DNA of 64,000 nt, from the NCBI RefSeq assembly GCF_027943255.1, contig NC_072895.1, forward strand, positions 49,936,001 through 50,000,000. The letters are read 5' to 3'. Shown here one piece after another: positions 1 to 10,467 of the stretch. The notes under the pieces are model-generated. The model worked only from the letters and a program-made list of their open reading frames with translations, searched no databases and was not told the DNA's origin. The position numbers and the translations under genes are program-made. Source of the stretch: Anastrepha obliqua (taxonomy: Eukaryota > Arthropoda > Insecta > Diptera > Tephritidae). Numbering within the stretch: the stretch's first letter is position 1; every line of letters begins with the position of its first letter.

Positions 1-1211
1 AGTTGTCCGCAATGACGTGCGTTTCTACACGCCGTCTGTTCCGCGTTGTAGACAGCATATCGTATACTTCGTTTTACCCTCGTTCACCACCAGACCCACT
101 CGTGATGATTCCTTTTCGATAGCAGAAAACGCAGCCGTGACATCTCGCTTACAGCGGCCAATAATGTCAATGTCAAGGAGCTGGACACATTTGTAGAAAA
201 TAGTGCCATTAATTTGCACACCTGCTTTTCGGAGCACCCCTTCCATCACGAAGTTGAAGAGGTTGCATGGCAGTGGATCGCCTTGTCTGAAACCTCGAAC
301 GGTACTAAATGGCTCGGAGAGGTTATTTCCTACCTTGACGGAGCTGGTTGTGTAGCTCAACGTCATTCTGCAAAGCCGTATGAGCTTCGCTGGTATACCG
401 AACTCAGACATGGTGGCATACAGGCAATCCCTTATCGGGCTATCGAACGCAGCTTTATAGTCGACAAAGAGATGATGGGTGTCGACTTGCTTTCATGGCT
501 CTTTTCCAGGATTTGGCGTAATGTGAAAATCTGGTCAATGGTGGACTTACCACTTCTGAAGCCGCACTGATAAGGCCCGATCAGTGTGTTGGCAAACGGC
601 TTAAGTCTTCCACATAGCACGCTAGACAGGACCTTGTAAAGGATGGTTAGAAGACTGATGCCCCGGTAGTTGGTGCAGATCGTCGGATCACCCTTCTTCA
701 GTACAGGACAAAGGACACTGAGATTCCAATCGTCGGGCATGCTTTCTGCTAGCCATATTTTGCAGATGAGCTGATGCATGCTCCCTATCAGCACATCGCC
801 GCCAGTCTTGAACAATTCAGCGGGCAAGCCGTCAGCGCCAGCCGCTTTATTATTCTTGAGCCGCTGAATGGCAACTCTGACTTCGGCATGACTAGGTGGT
901 GGAACGTCCAAATTATCGTCGATTGGCGGTATCGGGCCATCTTCTACTGGGTCGGAATTGTGTGCGTCATCGCCAGCAAGTAAATTGCAGAAGTGTTGCC
1001 TCCAAATGACCAGTGTGGACTGTGTATCCATAACCAGATTTCCGTTTTTATCTCTGCAGGCTGATGCTCCGGTCTTGAAACCTTGTGTCAGACGCTTGAC
1101 TTGTTGATAGAATTTTCGAGCATCATTCCTGCCCCTGTACTCCTCTAGCAGCTCACGCTCACGCTTCTCCTGTTCTCGTTTCTTGCATCTAAAGAAGGTG
1201 GGTAACACCAT
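1..1211 (-). pseudogene. Non-LTR retrotransposon reverse transcriptase, 5'-truncated and frameshifted
   Basis: Two minus-strand reading frames form one LINE reverse transcriptase. The piece at 1211-432 carries a basic linker (RCKKREQEKRERE), then the RT core with KNNKAAGADGLPAELFK and YRGISLLTILYKVLSSVL, and the GPYQCGFRSGKSTIDQIF block. Near 480-495 the frame slips by one base; the next frame continues with HLFVDYKAAFDS and runs into the piece ending at 25 (GFRQGDPL, then VNEGKTKY). At 174/175 the active-site box reads QLLDIDIIGR, so the residues expected before the last Asp of Y-A-D-D are missing. The endonuclease half is absent on the right, and the window edge cuts the element on the left. 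LINE identity is sure; the clade is not assigned. Confidence 0.9.
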
Positions 1212-1752
1212 TGTAAGTAAAATTAGTGAAAAGCAGTATACTTTAATACATGTTCATTTATGTTTAACTAAAAAATCAAGTAAATCAAGACGATCTACCT
1301 ATAGAGGCACATTTTGACCAAAAAGCACAAATAATATTCCTCAAACTTGCTTTGGATTATATGCATTGCATATAAACTTCAAAGTCCTTTTACACAATTC
1401 GATTATAAAGCCAGGTTTGGGTCACTACCTGTTCTACTATCCTGCTATTATGCTAAGACCTACCCGAAGCACCTTGCTAATGCTCTCGAACATATAATTG
1501 TTTTACCATCTCTCCGGCAAATAGATTGCATCGCCATAGATGGAGAAATGTAAATCAAAAGTTACCTATATAAGGGGTTAATAAGCAGGTAAAATAGGGT
1601 TAAGTTTAATTAGAAGCGATTCAGTAAATTAAACTCTGTATCGGGTATACTTTTAACTGCATGAAAACTATCGATATTGATAATTAAGGTTTAACAGCTC
1701 AGAATAGCGAACTGTGTTGACATTTCTGTTAAGTAAGGTTTGGCAAGTGATC

Positions 1753-2112
1753 ATGAATATTTTAATGCCAGAACAACGCTTCCAAATTGTTGAAAGTTAT
1801 CCAAAAAATAAATGCCCTGAAATTATCTACCAGATTATAATAAGAAAATGCATGCCAACAATATTTTTGTCTTTTAGTATAACTTTGATTCTCAAGCTCT
1901 TTAAAAATTCCCATTACATTGGGAGAGATGATTAACGATTTTTTATGGCCGGAATTAGATGATATTGATCTGAACAATGTTAATTTTCAACAAGACGGCG
2001 CTACGTGCCACACAAGCAACGAAACCATTGATTGATCTTTTACGGGAAAAGTTTCCGGACAGTGTTATCTCTCGAACAGGTGAGCACAATTGGCCACGTG
2101 AAAGATGTTATG
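1753..2112 (+). pseudogene. Mariner-like (DDE_3) transposase remnant with large internal deletion
   Basis: The ATG at 1753 opens with an N-terminal helix-turn-helix-like stretch (MPEQRFQIVESYPKNKCPE). After unalignable sequence, the frame resumes at about 1926 in the C-terminal catalytic part: WPELDDIDL, then FQQDGATCHTSNETID, which holds the second catalytic Asp. A 4-bp tandem duplication (ATTG at 2027-2030 and 2031-2034) shifts the frame; the next frame carries IDLLREKFPDSVISR and ends near NWP. The protein is nonfunctional. It is close in sequence to the fragments at 39983-40324 (minus) and 60088-60185 (plus). Terminal inverted repeats were not identified for this copy. Confidence 0.8.
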
Positions 2113-2239
2113 GTCGATCCCAAGTACTGAAAACTCATAACTTGCTCTATGCTTCGCTCATACAACCAGTTTACACCTCAACGGTTGTTTCGACACAGTT
2201 ATGGCTTTTGTCTTGGTGTCGGAGATTTGCATTTTAAAC

Positions 2240-3190
2240 TAAGCTGCCGAAAATAAACAATAGTCTTTGCGCATTATCTTCCGTATCTGCTCAAATCCCA
2301 GCATCATCTGCACAACAGACAATCTTCATTTCATTTGTACCCATTTTATATCCATTTACCCATTTTGGAATTATTGAGACTTAAAAAGGGCGGGCTCCCG
2401 TTATTGTCCCGGGATTGTCAGATCTATTGTGTATATGCATGTATACACATACATACATATGAAATGACGGGTTAGGATGAGTGGAGACAATTGGTGCATG
2501 CCCGACTGACGCCCAACAAACAGTAACAACGGTTGTTGTGGTAAGTCAACGAGAAAACCATTTACAAGTGACAAGTGCATAACAAACCAACATAGAAGCG
2601 TGCAAATATACAAATATAAACAACAACAGCAATAACAAGATTCTATATATTCCTAATAGCATGTCTGGCTGTGTTTCTGTCTGTTCAGACAAACACGGAA
2701 GCAGCGAAACAACAGCTTGAGGAAGTTGCAACAGGGACATGCGCGTATGTAACAAATGTACGAGCGTCGCAGCGATTAGAAGAGGAGAGAAAAAACTCCA
2801 TTAAAGTTTACTAGGGTGACCTGTTGGAGTTTTCAAAGAAGACATTTTGAAACATATGCTCTACAACTATCAAGAAGGCAAGGCAATCTTATAAAATCGA
2901 AAGCGCTCTTACTTAAAGAACTTTCTGAAAATTCGCATTTCTTCAATTCACATTAAACAGGAAGTAATAGCACAACAACAGTTTTTATTTTTATTATTAG
3001 TATTTTTATTGTAAGTATAAGTATTAAGTATACTAACGAGTAATTTTTGTCGAGCTTTATTACAACAAATATTTTATGTTAATCCTCAGCAACATACAAT
3101 TCATATTTTTAACTGATTTTTTTGAAGTGAAAACTTCTTTAGAATCGTTGGGAGTGATTTGAGGAAAAGTGAAACGAAAAAAGCGACCAA
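2240..3190. other. Spacer without recognisable gene
   Basis: AT-rich sequence with short CATA/TATG runs near 2435-2465. The small open frames here (for example 2401-2755 minus) have no family motif and no codon character I recognise. Confidence 0.6.
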
Positions 3191-3196
3191 CTTGGC

Positions 3197-3394
3197 TACG
3201 AAGCGTTATATTATATGTTGATATAAAAGTAGCGACGAAATAAATAAAAATAACTTTTATTTTTTCTTGTGATTTGAACCAAGGATTTTGGATCGGAAGC
3301 TCACATTGCTAGTCGCTCGGCTACCGCGCCATGCTGTCGTCGCTGGCCTAAAAGTTATTTAGTTACGAAGCGTTATATTATATGTTGATATAAA
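3197..3394. repeat. 31-bp direct repeats flanking a SINE copy
   Basis: An identical 31-base segment starting TACGAAGCGTTATATT occurs at 3197-3227 and 3364-3394. It brackets the minus-strand tRNA-like SINE at 3262-3350. The repeats could be an unusually long target-site duplication or a pre-existing local duplication. Confidence 0.85.
3262..3350 (-). mobile_element. tRNA-derived SINE, family 2, inverted copy
   Basis: Read on the minus strand, this copy has a tRNA-like head with an A-box-like stretch (CCGAGCGACTAGC) and a B-box-like GGTTCAAATC (complement of 3271-3280). It matches the plus-strand copy at 3891-3961 nearly base for base through the tRNA-like part. It has no paired acceptor stem, so it is not a working tRNA gene. 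The head resembles a Leu/Ser-type tRNA, by inference only. Confidence 0.65.
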
Positions 3395-3607
3395 TAATTT
3401 TTGTGAGCGTGTAATTCTCAAAAGTTTTATTAGGTTTATTATTTAAAATGTATTGACTAGGTAGTGTGGTTATCAGCTTAACATCTGATAGATCCTCCAT
3501 CGGAGGACAACAAATGTTAAACTAATTTTTGGAAATGGGCGGAGTGTTTTAGGGGCTTGCTCCTTCTCTGCCACGGGTCGACCCGGTATTGCAGTACCGC
3601 CGGGATT

Positions 3608-4130
3608 TCGGCTTTGAATAAATACAAGAAAAAATATACTAATACATTTAGCTTTGGTGGGAAGAGCCATAAATTTTTATATGAATACATGTAGACGAAA
3701 ATGGAATTTTTTTTTTGAAATTTGCATTGTAGGACATTTCTGATTATTTATTGAACAGTTTTTTGGTTTAGATACTGAAAGTCAGTTTAAGTGAATCGGT
3801 ATAAATATTTCGTACATTAATTTTTGAAGTGAAAACTTCTTTAGAATCGTTGCGACGAACTAAATAACTTTTAGGCCAACACCGACAGTATGGCGCGATT
3901 GCCGAGCGGCTAGCAATGTGAGCTTCCGATCCAAAATTCTTGGTTCGAATCACAAGAAATAAAATTTTTTTTTTTTTGAAATTTGCATTGTAGGACATTT
4001 CTGATTATTTATTCAAAACAGTTTTTTGGATTTCAGCCTTGAATAAATACAAGAAAAAATATACTAATACATTTAGCTTTGGTGGGAAGAGACATAAATT
4101 TTTATATGAATACAAGTAGACGAAAATGGA
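3608..4130. repeat. Rearranged duplication of order A-B-C-B'-A'
   Basis: Segment A (3608-3707, beginning CTTTGAATAAATACAAG) recurs as A' at about 4032-4130. Segment B (3708-3769, containing TTTGCATTGTAGGACATTTC) recurs as B' at about 3971-4027. All copies point the same way, but their order is swapped around the SINE-bearing middle. This is not a simple tandem duplication; it suggests a tandem array that lost segments or template switching. Confidence 0.8.
3826..3980 (+). mobile_element. tRNA-derived SINE, family 2
   Basis: The copy has an A-box-like TGCCGAGCGGCT (3900-3911) and a near-perfect B box GGTTCGAATC (3942-3951), followed by a poly(T)-rich tail. The upstream GAAGTGAAAACTTCTTTAGA also occurs at about 3124-3143, before the inverted copy. 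It is a SINE and not a tRNA gene, because the ends do not pair into an acceptor stem. Confidence 0.65.
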
Positions 4131-4418
4131 AGAAATTTGTAAGTCTGTTTCTTCGGTCCGTTTGGGTATTTTTTTTGACAACATCGAAACCAAAGCATTT
4201 GTATCATATTTTATCTATCATAAGCCACTCGTATCATTTGTTGAAATTGAAAACATTGAGGATGAATAATGATAAAATGAAGAAAATAAAATATGAACTT
4301 TATAGCAATATTATAATGAACCTATAATTATCCCGCTCCTAATGCTGCTTTCGTCTTATTCTCTCTCAGTTTGTTTTACGGAAGGTTTCACTTCTATCAA
4401 GTCTAACCGTTAGACTGG
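4131..4418. other. Spacer without recognisable gene
   Basis: AT-rich sequence with no motif recognised. Confidence 0.5.
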
Positions 4419-4590
4419 TGTTTTTTTTAATCTAGTACGGGACCTAGCTAGTCATACCGATAATTTTTATGGCTTTTGTGTTTCAGATAAATAGAAGAGC
4501 CAAAATGGACAATACCGTCCAGGTCCAATTTTTCGAGAGAGTCAACTTCAGCGCCGTTTAAATTATTAAAAAAAATACATTTTTCATTTA
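4419..4590 (-). repeat. Dispersed repeat, inverted copy of the 55325-55545 unit
   Basis: On the minus strand this reads GCTGAAGTTGACT, then AATTGGACCTGGAC, then GTCCATTTTGGCTCTTCTAT, and further on GTATGACTAGCTAGGTC. The same blocks occur in the same order on the plus strand at 55345-55525. No coding capacity is seen. It is probably the inner part of an unclassified DNA element. Confidence 0.7.
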
Positions 4591-5460
4591 TGTATGTAAA
4601 ATAAGTTAAATTGTCCTATAAGTTAAAAAGTCCTAACAAATTTAACTATCGTTCTTCATTTTTTTTTTTATTGTAAAATAAATTCCTGAGCTCTAGAGGT
4701 TTGCACTAAATTCATAGCCAGTTTGCACTGTGTGAGCTTTCTCTCTATCATTTTTAAAGGTTCGTAAAGAAGAACTTTGTGATGTATCTGGTACTGTCGT
4801 AGCGAAACGTTCTAAATATATTGGCTACTGGAAGGGCTTACTTTCACCCTACAAGTGGTCCAAGTATTGAACAGAACATTTTTTTAAGATTATGAAATGA
4901 TTGCGTTTCTTTGTGAATAGCTTGCGGATAGATTTTGTATATCCAAATATGTTTGGACTACTAGATTCACTGTCACATGTGATAATGTTATGGCCTCCTT
5001 AATATCCCACCGCAAATTTTATTGACTAGAAACGGTTGAAATAAATTATCGTGTAATTTATCAATTCCAAGAGACTTTAAGAGATTTAATTTGCAGTCAT
5101 ATTCTTCGGCTAGTGATTTACTTTTATCAGAAGATAATAATTGAACCATCGTACGTAGGTGACTACCTGTTTCAAATGGCTGTCACAACAAAACTATTTT
5201 GCAGATCAGCCAAAAAATCGAGATGCGTTATTTCGAAAGTTCAAAATGTTGGTTTGATGGCGGCAGGGACTTATTGGTTCCGCCACGTTCATATGAAAGT
5301 TAATAAGAAATTTCTGTATATTTTCTGATTTTCTTAAAAAAATATTGGACTCTTCCAATGGTCAGCATTTGGGCTCTTTGCTAACCTATCAAGATTTTTT
5401 ATTTATTAGTTTCAATATTGAGGGTTTTTTCATCATGTGCGACAAAAAAACTTTATTTTG
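4591..5460. other. Spacer without recognisable gene
   Basis: AT-rich sequence. The short frames at 5113-5328 and at the start of the frame beginning 5345 show no known domain until the LINE homology begins near 5465. Confidence 0.5.
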
Positions 5461-5464
5461 CATT

Positions 5465-5985
5465 GCTGATCGGAGGTGCCGAGTGGAAACTACTTGCGTT
5501 ACGAGCAGACAAATCTGGCCATCCTACAATCTGAAACAGACAAAAACCCTTATAAGTCTTTCGAAACACGAACTAAGGCATATAATATCTCTTATCACCG
5601 GCCACTGCCTTTTGGGCACTCACGCACGTCGGCTCGGGGTTTCGCAAAACGACCTGTGCAGATATTGCGAGGACGAACATGAGGAAGTATCGAGCAGACA
5701 TTTGCTGTGCAGTTGTCCCGGTATAACCAGAAGTCGACTCGCTCTTCTAGGCTCTCCAACAATTGAAAATCTTTCAGTTCTCTCGAACCTGAAAATCAAA
5801 TGTCTCATCAAATTCTCGAAACGAATTAATATCTTTGACCAAAATCTACAATAAAAATCTCGGTTAGGTGGGGAAATCATATAACATAATGAGCTGTAGG
5901 GCAACACAATGGACCCAACTTGCGGTCTATGTGGCACTCCGATGCGGGGTCACCCTTAAACCAACCAACCAACCAATGTTTATTT
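5465..5985 (+). pseudogene. 3' end of a Jockey/I-like LINE (ORF2 C-terminus and tail)
   Basis: The frame ending at 5854 carries the region typically found after the RNase H domain of these LINEs: TKTLISLSKHELRHIISLITGHCLLGTHARRLG is covered in pieces (SLITGHCLLGTHARRLG), followed by a C-x2-C...H...C-x-C zinc-knuckle-like block (CRYCEDEHEE, then RHLLCSCP). After the stop comes a short 3' UTR and a (CCAA)n tail at 5960-5976, a typical LINE 3' end. The RT and endonuclease are missing. The minus-strand copy at 46146-46736 is the same kind of protein. Confidence 0.85.
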
Positions 5986-6772
5986 TAAACCCCGATATCA
6001 TTTGACTAGTGAAGTATATAAGTAGTTTATGTCTTCAAAACACGGATGCAAGTTTTAAAACCCTTATTCTGTTAATTTTCACAAAAAAAAAATAATTAAG
6101 TACTGGGCTTATTAATGTGCTGAATAAATTTCTTTGTTTGATTGATTTTAGGTCAATGCAAAGTTCAATGAAAACAAACATGATACATAATTTAGGAGAA
6201 AAAATGGATTTACCAACCACCTTAGTGCATAGATACCCAACAACAAATAAAAGCTGGATAGAAATCGAATTATTCTCAAATTTGTGCAATTAAAACCGTT
6301 CGAAAAGCCAATTAAGAATTGTGTCTGTTTTTTTGTTGAATCTTGCTTAATCACTGTAGCCTAATCATTATTTTTTATTTATTTTGTCCGTGATATTTTT
6401 CTTCAGTCTGAAGTCATCTTAAGGATCTTATGACGGGAGTTTGATAGTCAAAAACAAAATAAATAATAATAATCATCAAAAATATTTCCGCGAATATGTT
6501 GAACTCGCGACGGCTCCAAACGGGACGGAGTTTTTTAGTCTCCGGGCATACCATTAGTGCGTCGGTAGCTTTTATGATGCATAAAGCATTCTAAACCTCA
6601 CCATACGCCAAAACAAAAATACGTTGAACCAAAGAAATATGTGGAAAATCATTTTATTTCAATCATACATTTTCATTCAACCTTCCGAATAGAGTCGAAT
6701 TTTATTACAGTCCAAATTTACTACATTCAACATTAGCTAACATAGTCCAATTTTACTACAAGAATATATACA
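5986..6772. other. Spacer without recognisable gene
   Basis: AT-rich sequence. A GC-richer patch at 6485-6600 has no recognisable feature. Confidence 0.5.
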
Positions 6773-8034
6773 TAGGTTGGCAAAAAAGTCTTGCGGTATT
6801 TTTATTGAATTTTCAATTGTTCATAAAATTGGTTATAATAATGCGATTTAAGTCAAATATGCGCCGTCTTGTTCGATGACGAGTTCCCAACGAGATGCCA
6901 ACTTTATAATGCCCCTCTTATAGAAGCTCGCTTCCCTATTGTCAAAAAACTCGGAGAGCAAATTTTCACAGGGCTCTCTTGAGGACAACTTCCGACTACC
7001 AAGCTCGTTCGCCATGGACAGAAATAGAGGTGCGAGATTCGGACTATACGGTGGATGCAAAAGAACCTCCCATCCGAGCTCCCGGAGCTTCTGGCGCGTC
7101 ACCAAAGATGTGTGTGACCTAGCGTTGTCCTGATGAAAGACAATTCGGCCTCTGTTGATCAAAGATGGCCTCTTCTGCATGAGTGCTGCATTCAAGCGGT
7201 CCAGCTGTTGGCAGTACAGGTACGAATTGAGCGTTTCGCCATAGGGGAGCAGCTCATAGTGGATGATTCCCTGCCAATCCCACCAAACACACAGAAGAAC
7301 CTTCCTGGCCGTCAATCCAGGCTTGGCCACCGTCTGGGCAGCTTCACCGCTTTTCGACCACGACCGTTTGCGCTTCACGTTGTCGTAAGTGACCCACTTT
7401 TCATCGCCAGTCACCATCCGCTTCAAAAACGGGTCGATTTTGTTGCGATTCAGAAGCGATTCGCATGCATCCATACGGGCAAAAATATTTTTTTGCGTCA
7501 AGTCGTGTGGCACCCATACATCGAACTTCTTTTTGAATCCAAGCTTCTTCAAATGGTTTATAACGGTTTGATGACTCATGCCCAGCTCTTGGCCGATACT
7601 ACGGCTGCTACTATGCCGGTCTCTTTCGATCAATTCAGCGATTTTATCGCAATTTTCGACTACAAGCCTTCCGGACCGTGGCGCATCTTCGATCACCTCT
7701 GCACCAGAACGAAAACGTTGAAACCATCGTTGTGCGGTGGAAATGGAGACTGTATCGGATCCATAAACTGCAAAAATTTTATTGGCAGCATGAGATGCAT
7801 TTTTGCCTTTATCGTAGTAGTACTGTAAAATATGCCGTATTTTCTCTTTATTTTGCTCCATGTTTGCGACGCTATAACTCACGAACGACTAAAAGCAAAC
7901 AACAATTAATCAAACACGTGTTAGCACGTGAAAAGAGCTTTCCAAAAAGCTCTAGCGTAAACCGATGCGACGAATACAACTAGAACTACGCGCTTGCAAA
8001 GACAAGCTTGCGGAAATACCGCAAGACTTTTTAT
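6773..8034 (-). mobile_element. mariner transposon, nearly full length
   Basis: The left inverted repeat GGTTGGCAAAAAAGTCTTGC starts at 6775 next to a TA. The right repeat, read plus as AAATACCGCAAGACTTTT, lies at 8014-8032 but has lost its outermost bases, where TTGCCAACC would be expected. The transposase fills the interior on the minus strand. Length (about 1.26 kb) and TA target fit mariner. Confidence 0.92.
6848..7882 (-). pseudogene. mariner transposase, open frame but catalytic Asp deleted
   Basis: The 344-codon frame has no stop. The start chosen is the ATG at 7882 (MSYSVANMEQNKEK); a second Met is seven codons in. Residues 1-110 hold the paired helix-turn-helix region (TAQRWFQRFRSG; SHQTVINHLKKLGF). 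The catalytic domain has WVPHDL, the first Asp in TGDEKWVTYDN (about residue 160) and the second in FHQDNARSHTS (about 250). The third box should read YSPDLAP-SDYH-LF; here it is YSPNLAP directly followed by LF, so the four residues carrying the third catalytic Asp of the D,D34D triad are gone at 7027/7028 and a nearby Asp is Asn. The enzyme should bind ends but not cut. The subfamily is undecided. Confidence 0.93.
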
Positions 8035-9726
8035 ATAGAAGAGAGAAAGGATAAATTTCTTAATGCGGTGGAGAAATTCTACTTACAAACGAAAGTCAAG
8101 ATGATTCGAAGCTTTGCGACAGCGTTTTTGCGGAGCTTTTCTTTCTTTTGGGCTGAAGTCTCACTGATTTTGGTGGCTTGAAAACTGAACATGTAGGACA
8201 TATTCTTTGTTCACATTGGTAGTCCAGTTATAATTTAGAATCTGGATGTACTCTGTTGTAAGAAAAAGTCAAGCAGAAGAGAGCTCAACTCAGTTGGATT
8301 CGAGATCATAAGACTATTGAAGAAAACAGCAGAGTAGTTGAACTTCCAAGCTAAGATTTGACAAAGCACATTGTACTTAGCCAAGAAGGGAATGAGATGC
8401 TGCATACACTCATAGAAGCTTTGGAAAAAGCAAGCTTGCAAGAATTGCCAACAAATTATGACTGGTCGAATTTCCAAGCTAGCGTTGTCAAAATGGGTTT
8501 GAATACTAACAAAAAGCATGCAGGCTATGAGAAATAAGAAGACATCTATTGGCTTTTTCGGGCTTTTCTGGCATTTCTTGTTAGATACTACTACAACAGA
8601 GGAAGAAATGATTCCCTACTTCTTATATTACTAACCTGGAGTGAACAAAAGTAAGCTGAAGTCAGCTTTTGTTGCCTGATTTAAACAAAAAAGGTGGATG
8701 ATGTTCTTAAATGTTTGATGGGGTCCTTTGATTTTTGGCTTAAGTATGCGATTATTCCCACTTTCACCTACTTACCAGCAAAATTTTCAGCAATGACTAA
8801 AGTCACCAGCATCCTAACTTTAGAAATATTATAATATCAAAAATGATGTCAAGAATAAAAGTAAGTCAAGACCATGCTTCTTTGCACATATTCCATCTAA
8901 TTTGCGCATTTTGTTATGGAAAACCAGCAATATTTTTTAGTCATACGCGAAACCATGGAAAGTCTAGAATAAAAGTGCAATTCAGAATCTTTTTCAACTT
9001 ATACCACTATTGTATAGTGGGTGTTAGTAAATACTCATGAAGATAGTTATTACTATCCATTCACACATATATGTACATATGTGTAATCACGATATGTCTG
9101 ACATAGATAGCTGGCGCTGTCAAGAGGCCTGCTAACGGGGTAACTTCGAATGCAAGCTGACGTTCAGAGCTACGCGCTTCCTGTTTGCAAAATGCGTTAG
9201 GGGCAAATGCTCGTAGCAGCGGAGCAGGTAACATCTGTAAAAGAGCCAGGGTTGCGACATGGCATACATACAAATATACATGTAGCAATATATATTGCGG
9301 GAGCCCATGTGTAGGTACACAGATGTGTACACAAAGACAGAAAAATTAAATAAATGCTCCTCAGGAAACAAAGCAAAATAGGGCGTAAGATAATCTCAGC
9401 TGGGGAAGTCTCACAGCTAACAAGCTTTCCTGTGTAAGCGAGAAAAGCGGCAACAAATGTTAAGCATATTGAGCTTGAAGCCATCTAGCCGCTAAGGATT
9501 TTATTTAAAGGAGGAAATGCCAGATATTTCATTAGCTAAGAAAAATTTGTAAACGCTGAAATTATTTTATATTACGTGAACTACTAAAATTAATAGGTTG
9601 TATGCATACAAGCAAGGATTAAAGTCAAAATAAGAGGCTCTTAGATATTTAGAAAAAACAAGGTATTTAGTAACTATATTTGTTGCCTAAATTTATTTGA
9701 ATGATAGAAAAACTGTTTACTATATT
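8035..9726. other. Spacer without recognisable gene
   Basis: AT-rich sequence. A 94-codon minus frame at 8235-8519 has no recognisable domain. Several overlapping minus frames at 9061-9484 lie over TATA/CATA-rich repeats and look accidental. Confidence 0.5.
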
Positions 9727-9835
9727 AATAGCGTCCCTACTTGGCAGGTAAAACTCCGATTGTATTTCAGCCATGGAAAAGGTCCTCATAAAAACCAACT
9801 ATCGTTAAGAGGAGAAGTGGGCCAAAAATTAAGCT
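9727..9835 (+). mobile_element. SINE family 1, degraded 3' part
   Basis: The order of blocks matches the middle and end of the full copy at 42742-43019: ATAGCGTCCCTACTTGGCAG, TGTATTTCAGCCATGGAAAA, then GAGGAG and GGCCAAA. The tRNA-like head is missing. Confidence 0.65.
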
Positions 9836-10053
9836 CATTATATGCATACATTGCGTTAAATGATTATGATTAACACAGGGACATATTAAAAACGAAAGTA
9901 TGTTTCATTATTTAGATTTAATAATTATTGTATTGTTTAGATTTAAAAAATGTTTATGGTAATATAATTTAATCTACGAGTACTATAAAAGCCATGTAAA
10001 TAATAGTTTCACACTTGATACAAATAAAAAATATTTTAAATTTACGTAATAAA

Positions 10054-10455
10054 AGTTACGGACTTTGAGTCCGTTACACTAAAAAAAATTAAGGGCCAGC
10101 TGCCCAGGAAAGAAACACTTATAATTCTTTAAATAGTTTACAATTATTTTTATTCTACACAAATTACTTAATCTAATACAGCTAACCCGGAACCCGTCTC
10201 AAACTCCACTAACTGGACGTGGTGACGGTCGCTTACTTTACACCTTCATTCCCCAGCTGCGGCGCAGTCGTTGTGTAATTTGTCTGAGACCGGACTTGGC
10301 CTTGACTTCCCACGGGTGCATTATTGAATGTAATTGTGCAACAGGTAACGTCTCCTGTTGCGTTGCATTGTGAAATTTAAATATGCTGACACTGCGGCAC
10401 GTGTAGCGAGCAGCCGTGGGAGCGTCGCAACAAATGCGACTGCAGCGTGTTAACT
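10054..10455 (-). repeat. 3' LTR of the errantivirus
   Basis: 402 bp, ends AGTTA/TAACT. A sense-strand AATAAA polyadenylation signal lies at the complement of 10149-10154. I found no difference from the other LTR when comparing the two by eye. Confidence 0.97.
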
Positions 10456-10467
10456 CTTCCCCCTCTA
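10456..10467 (-). promoter_or_regulatory. Polypurine tract (second-strand primer)
   Basis: On the sense strand AGAGGGGGAAG sits immediately before the AGTTA of the 3' LTR. It begins at the last base or two of the env stop codon. Confidence 0.9.

Noticed and set aside
3891..3961. tRNA gene
   Set aside because: Good A and B boxes but no paired acceptor stem and a repeated body; a SINE explains it better.
7133..7828. 231-codon plus-strand frame
   Set aside because: Antisense shadow of the mariner transposase, which explains the sequence fully.
9061..9484. Three overlapping minus-strand proteins
   Set aside because: No family motif; they lie across AT-rich and microsatellite-like sequence and overlap each other.
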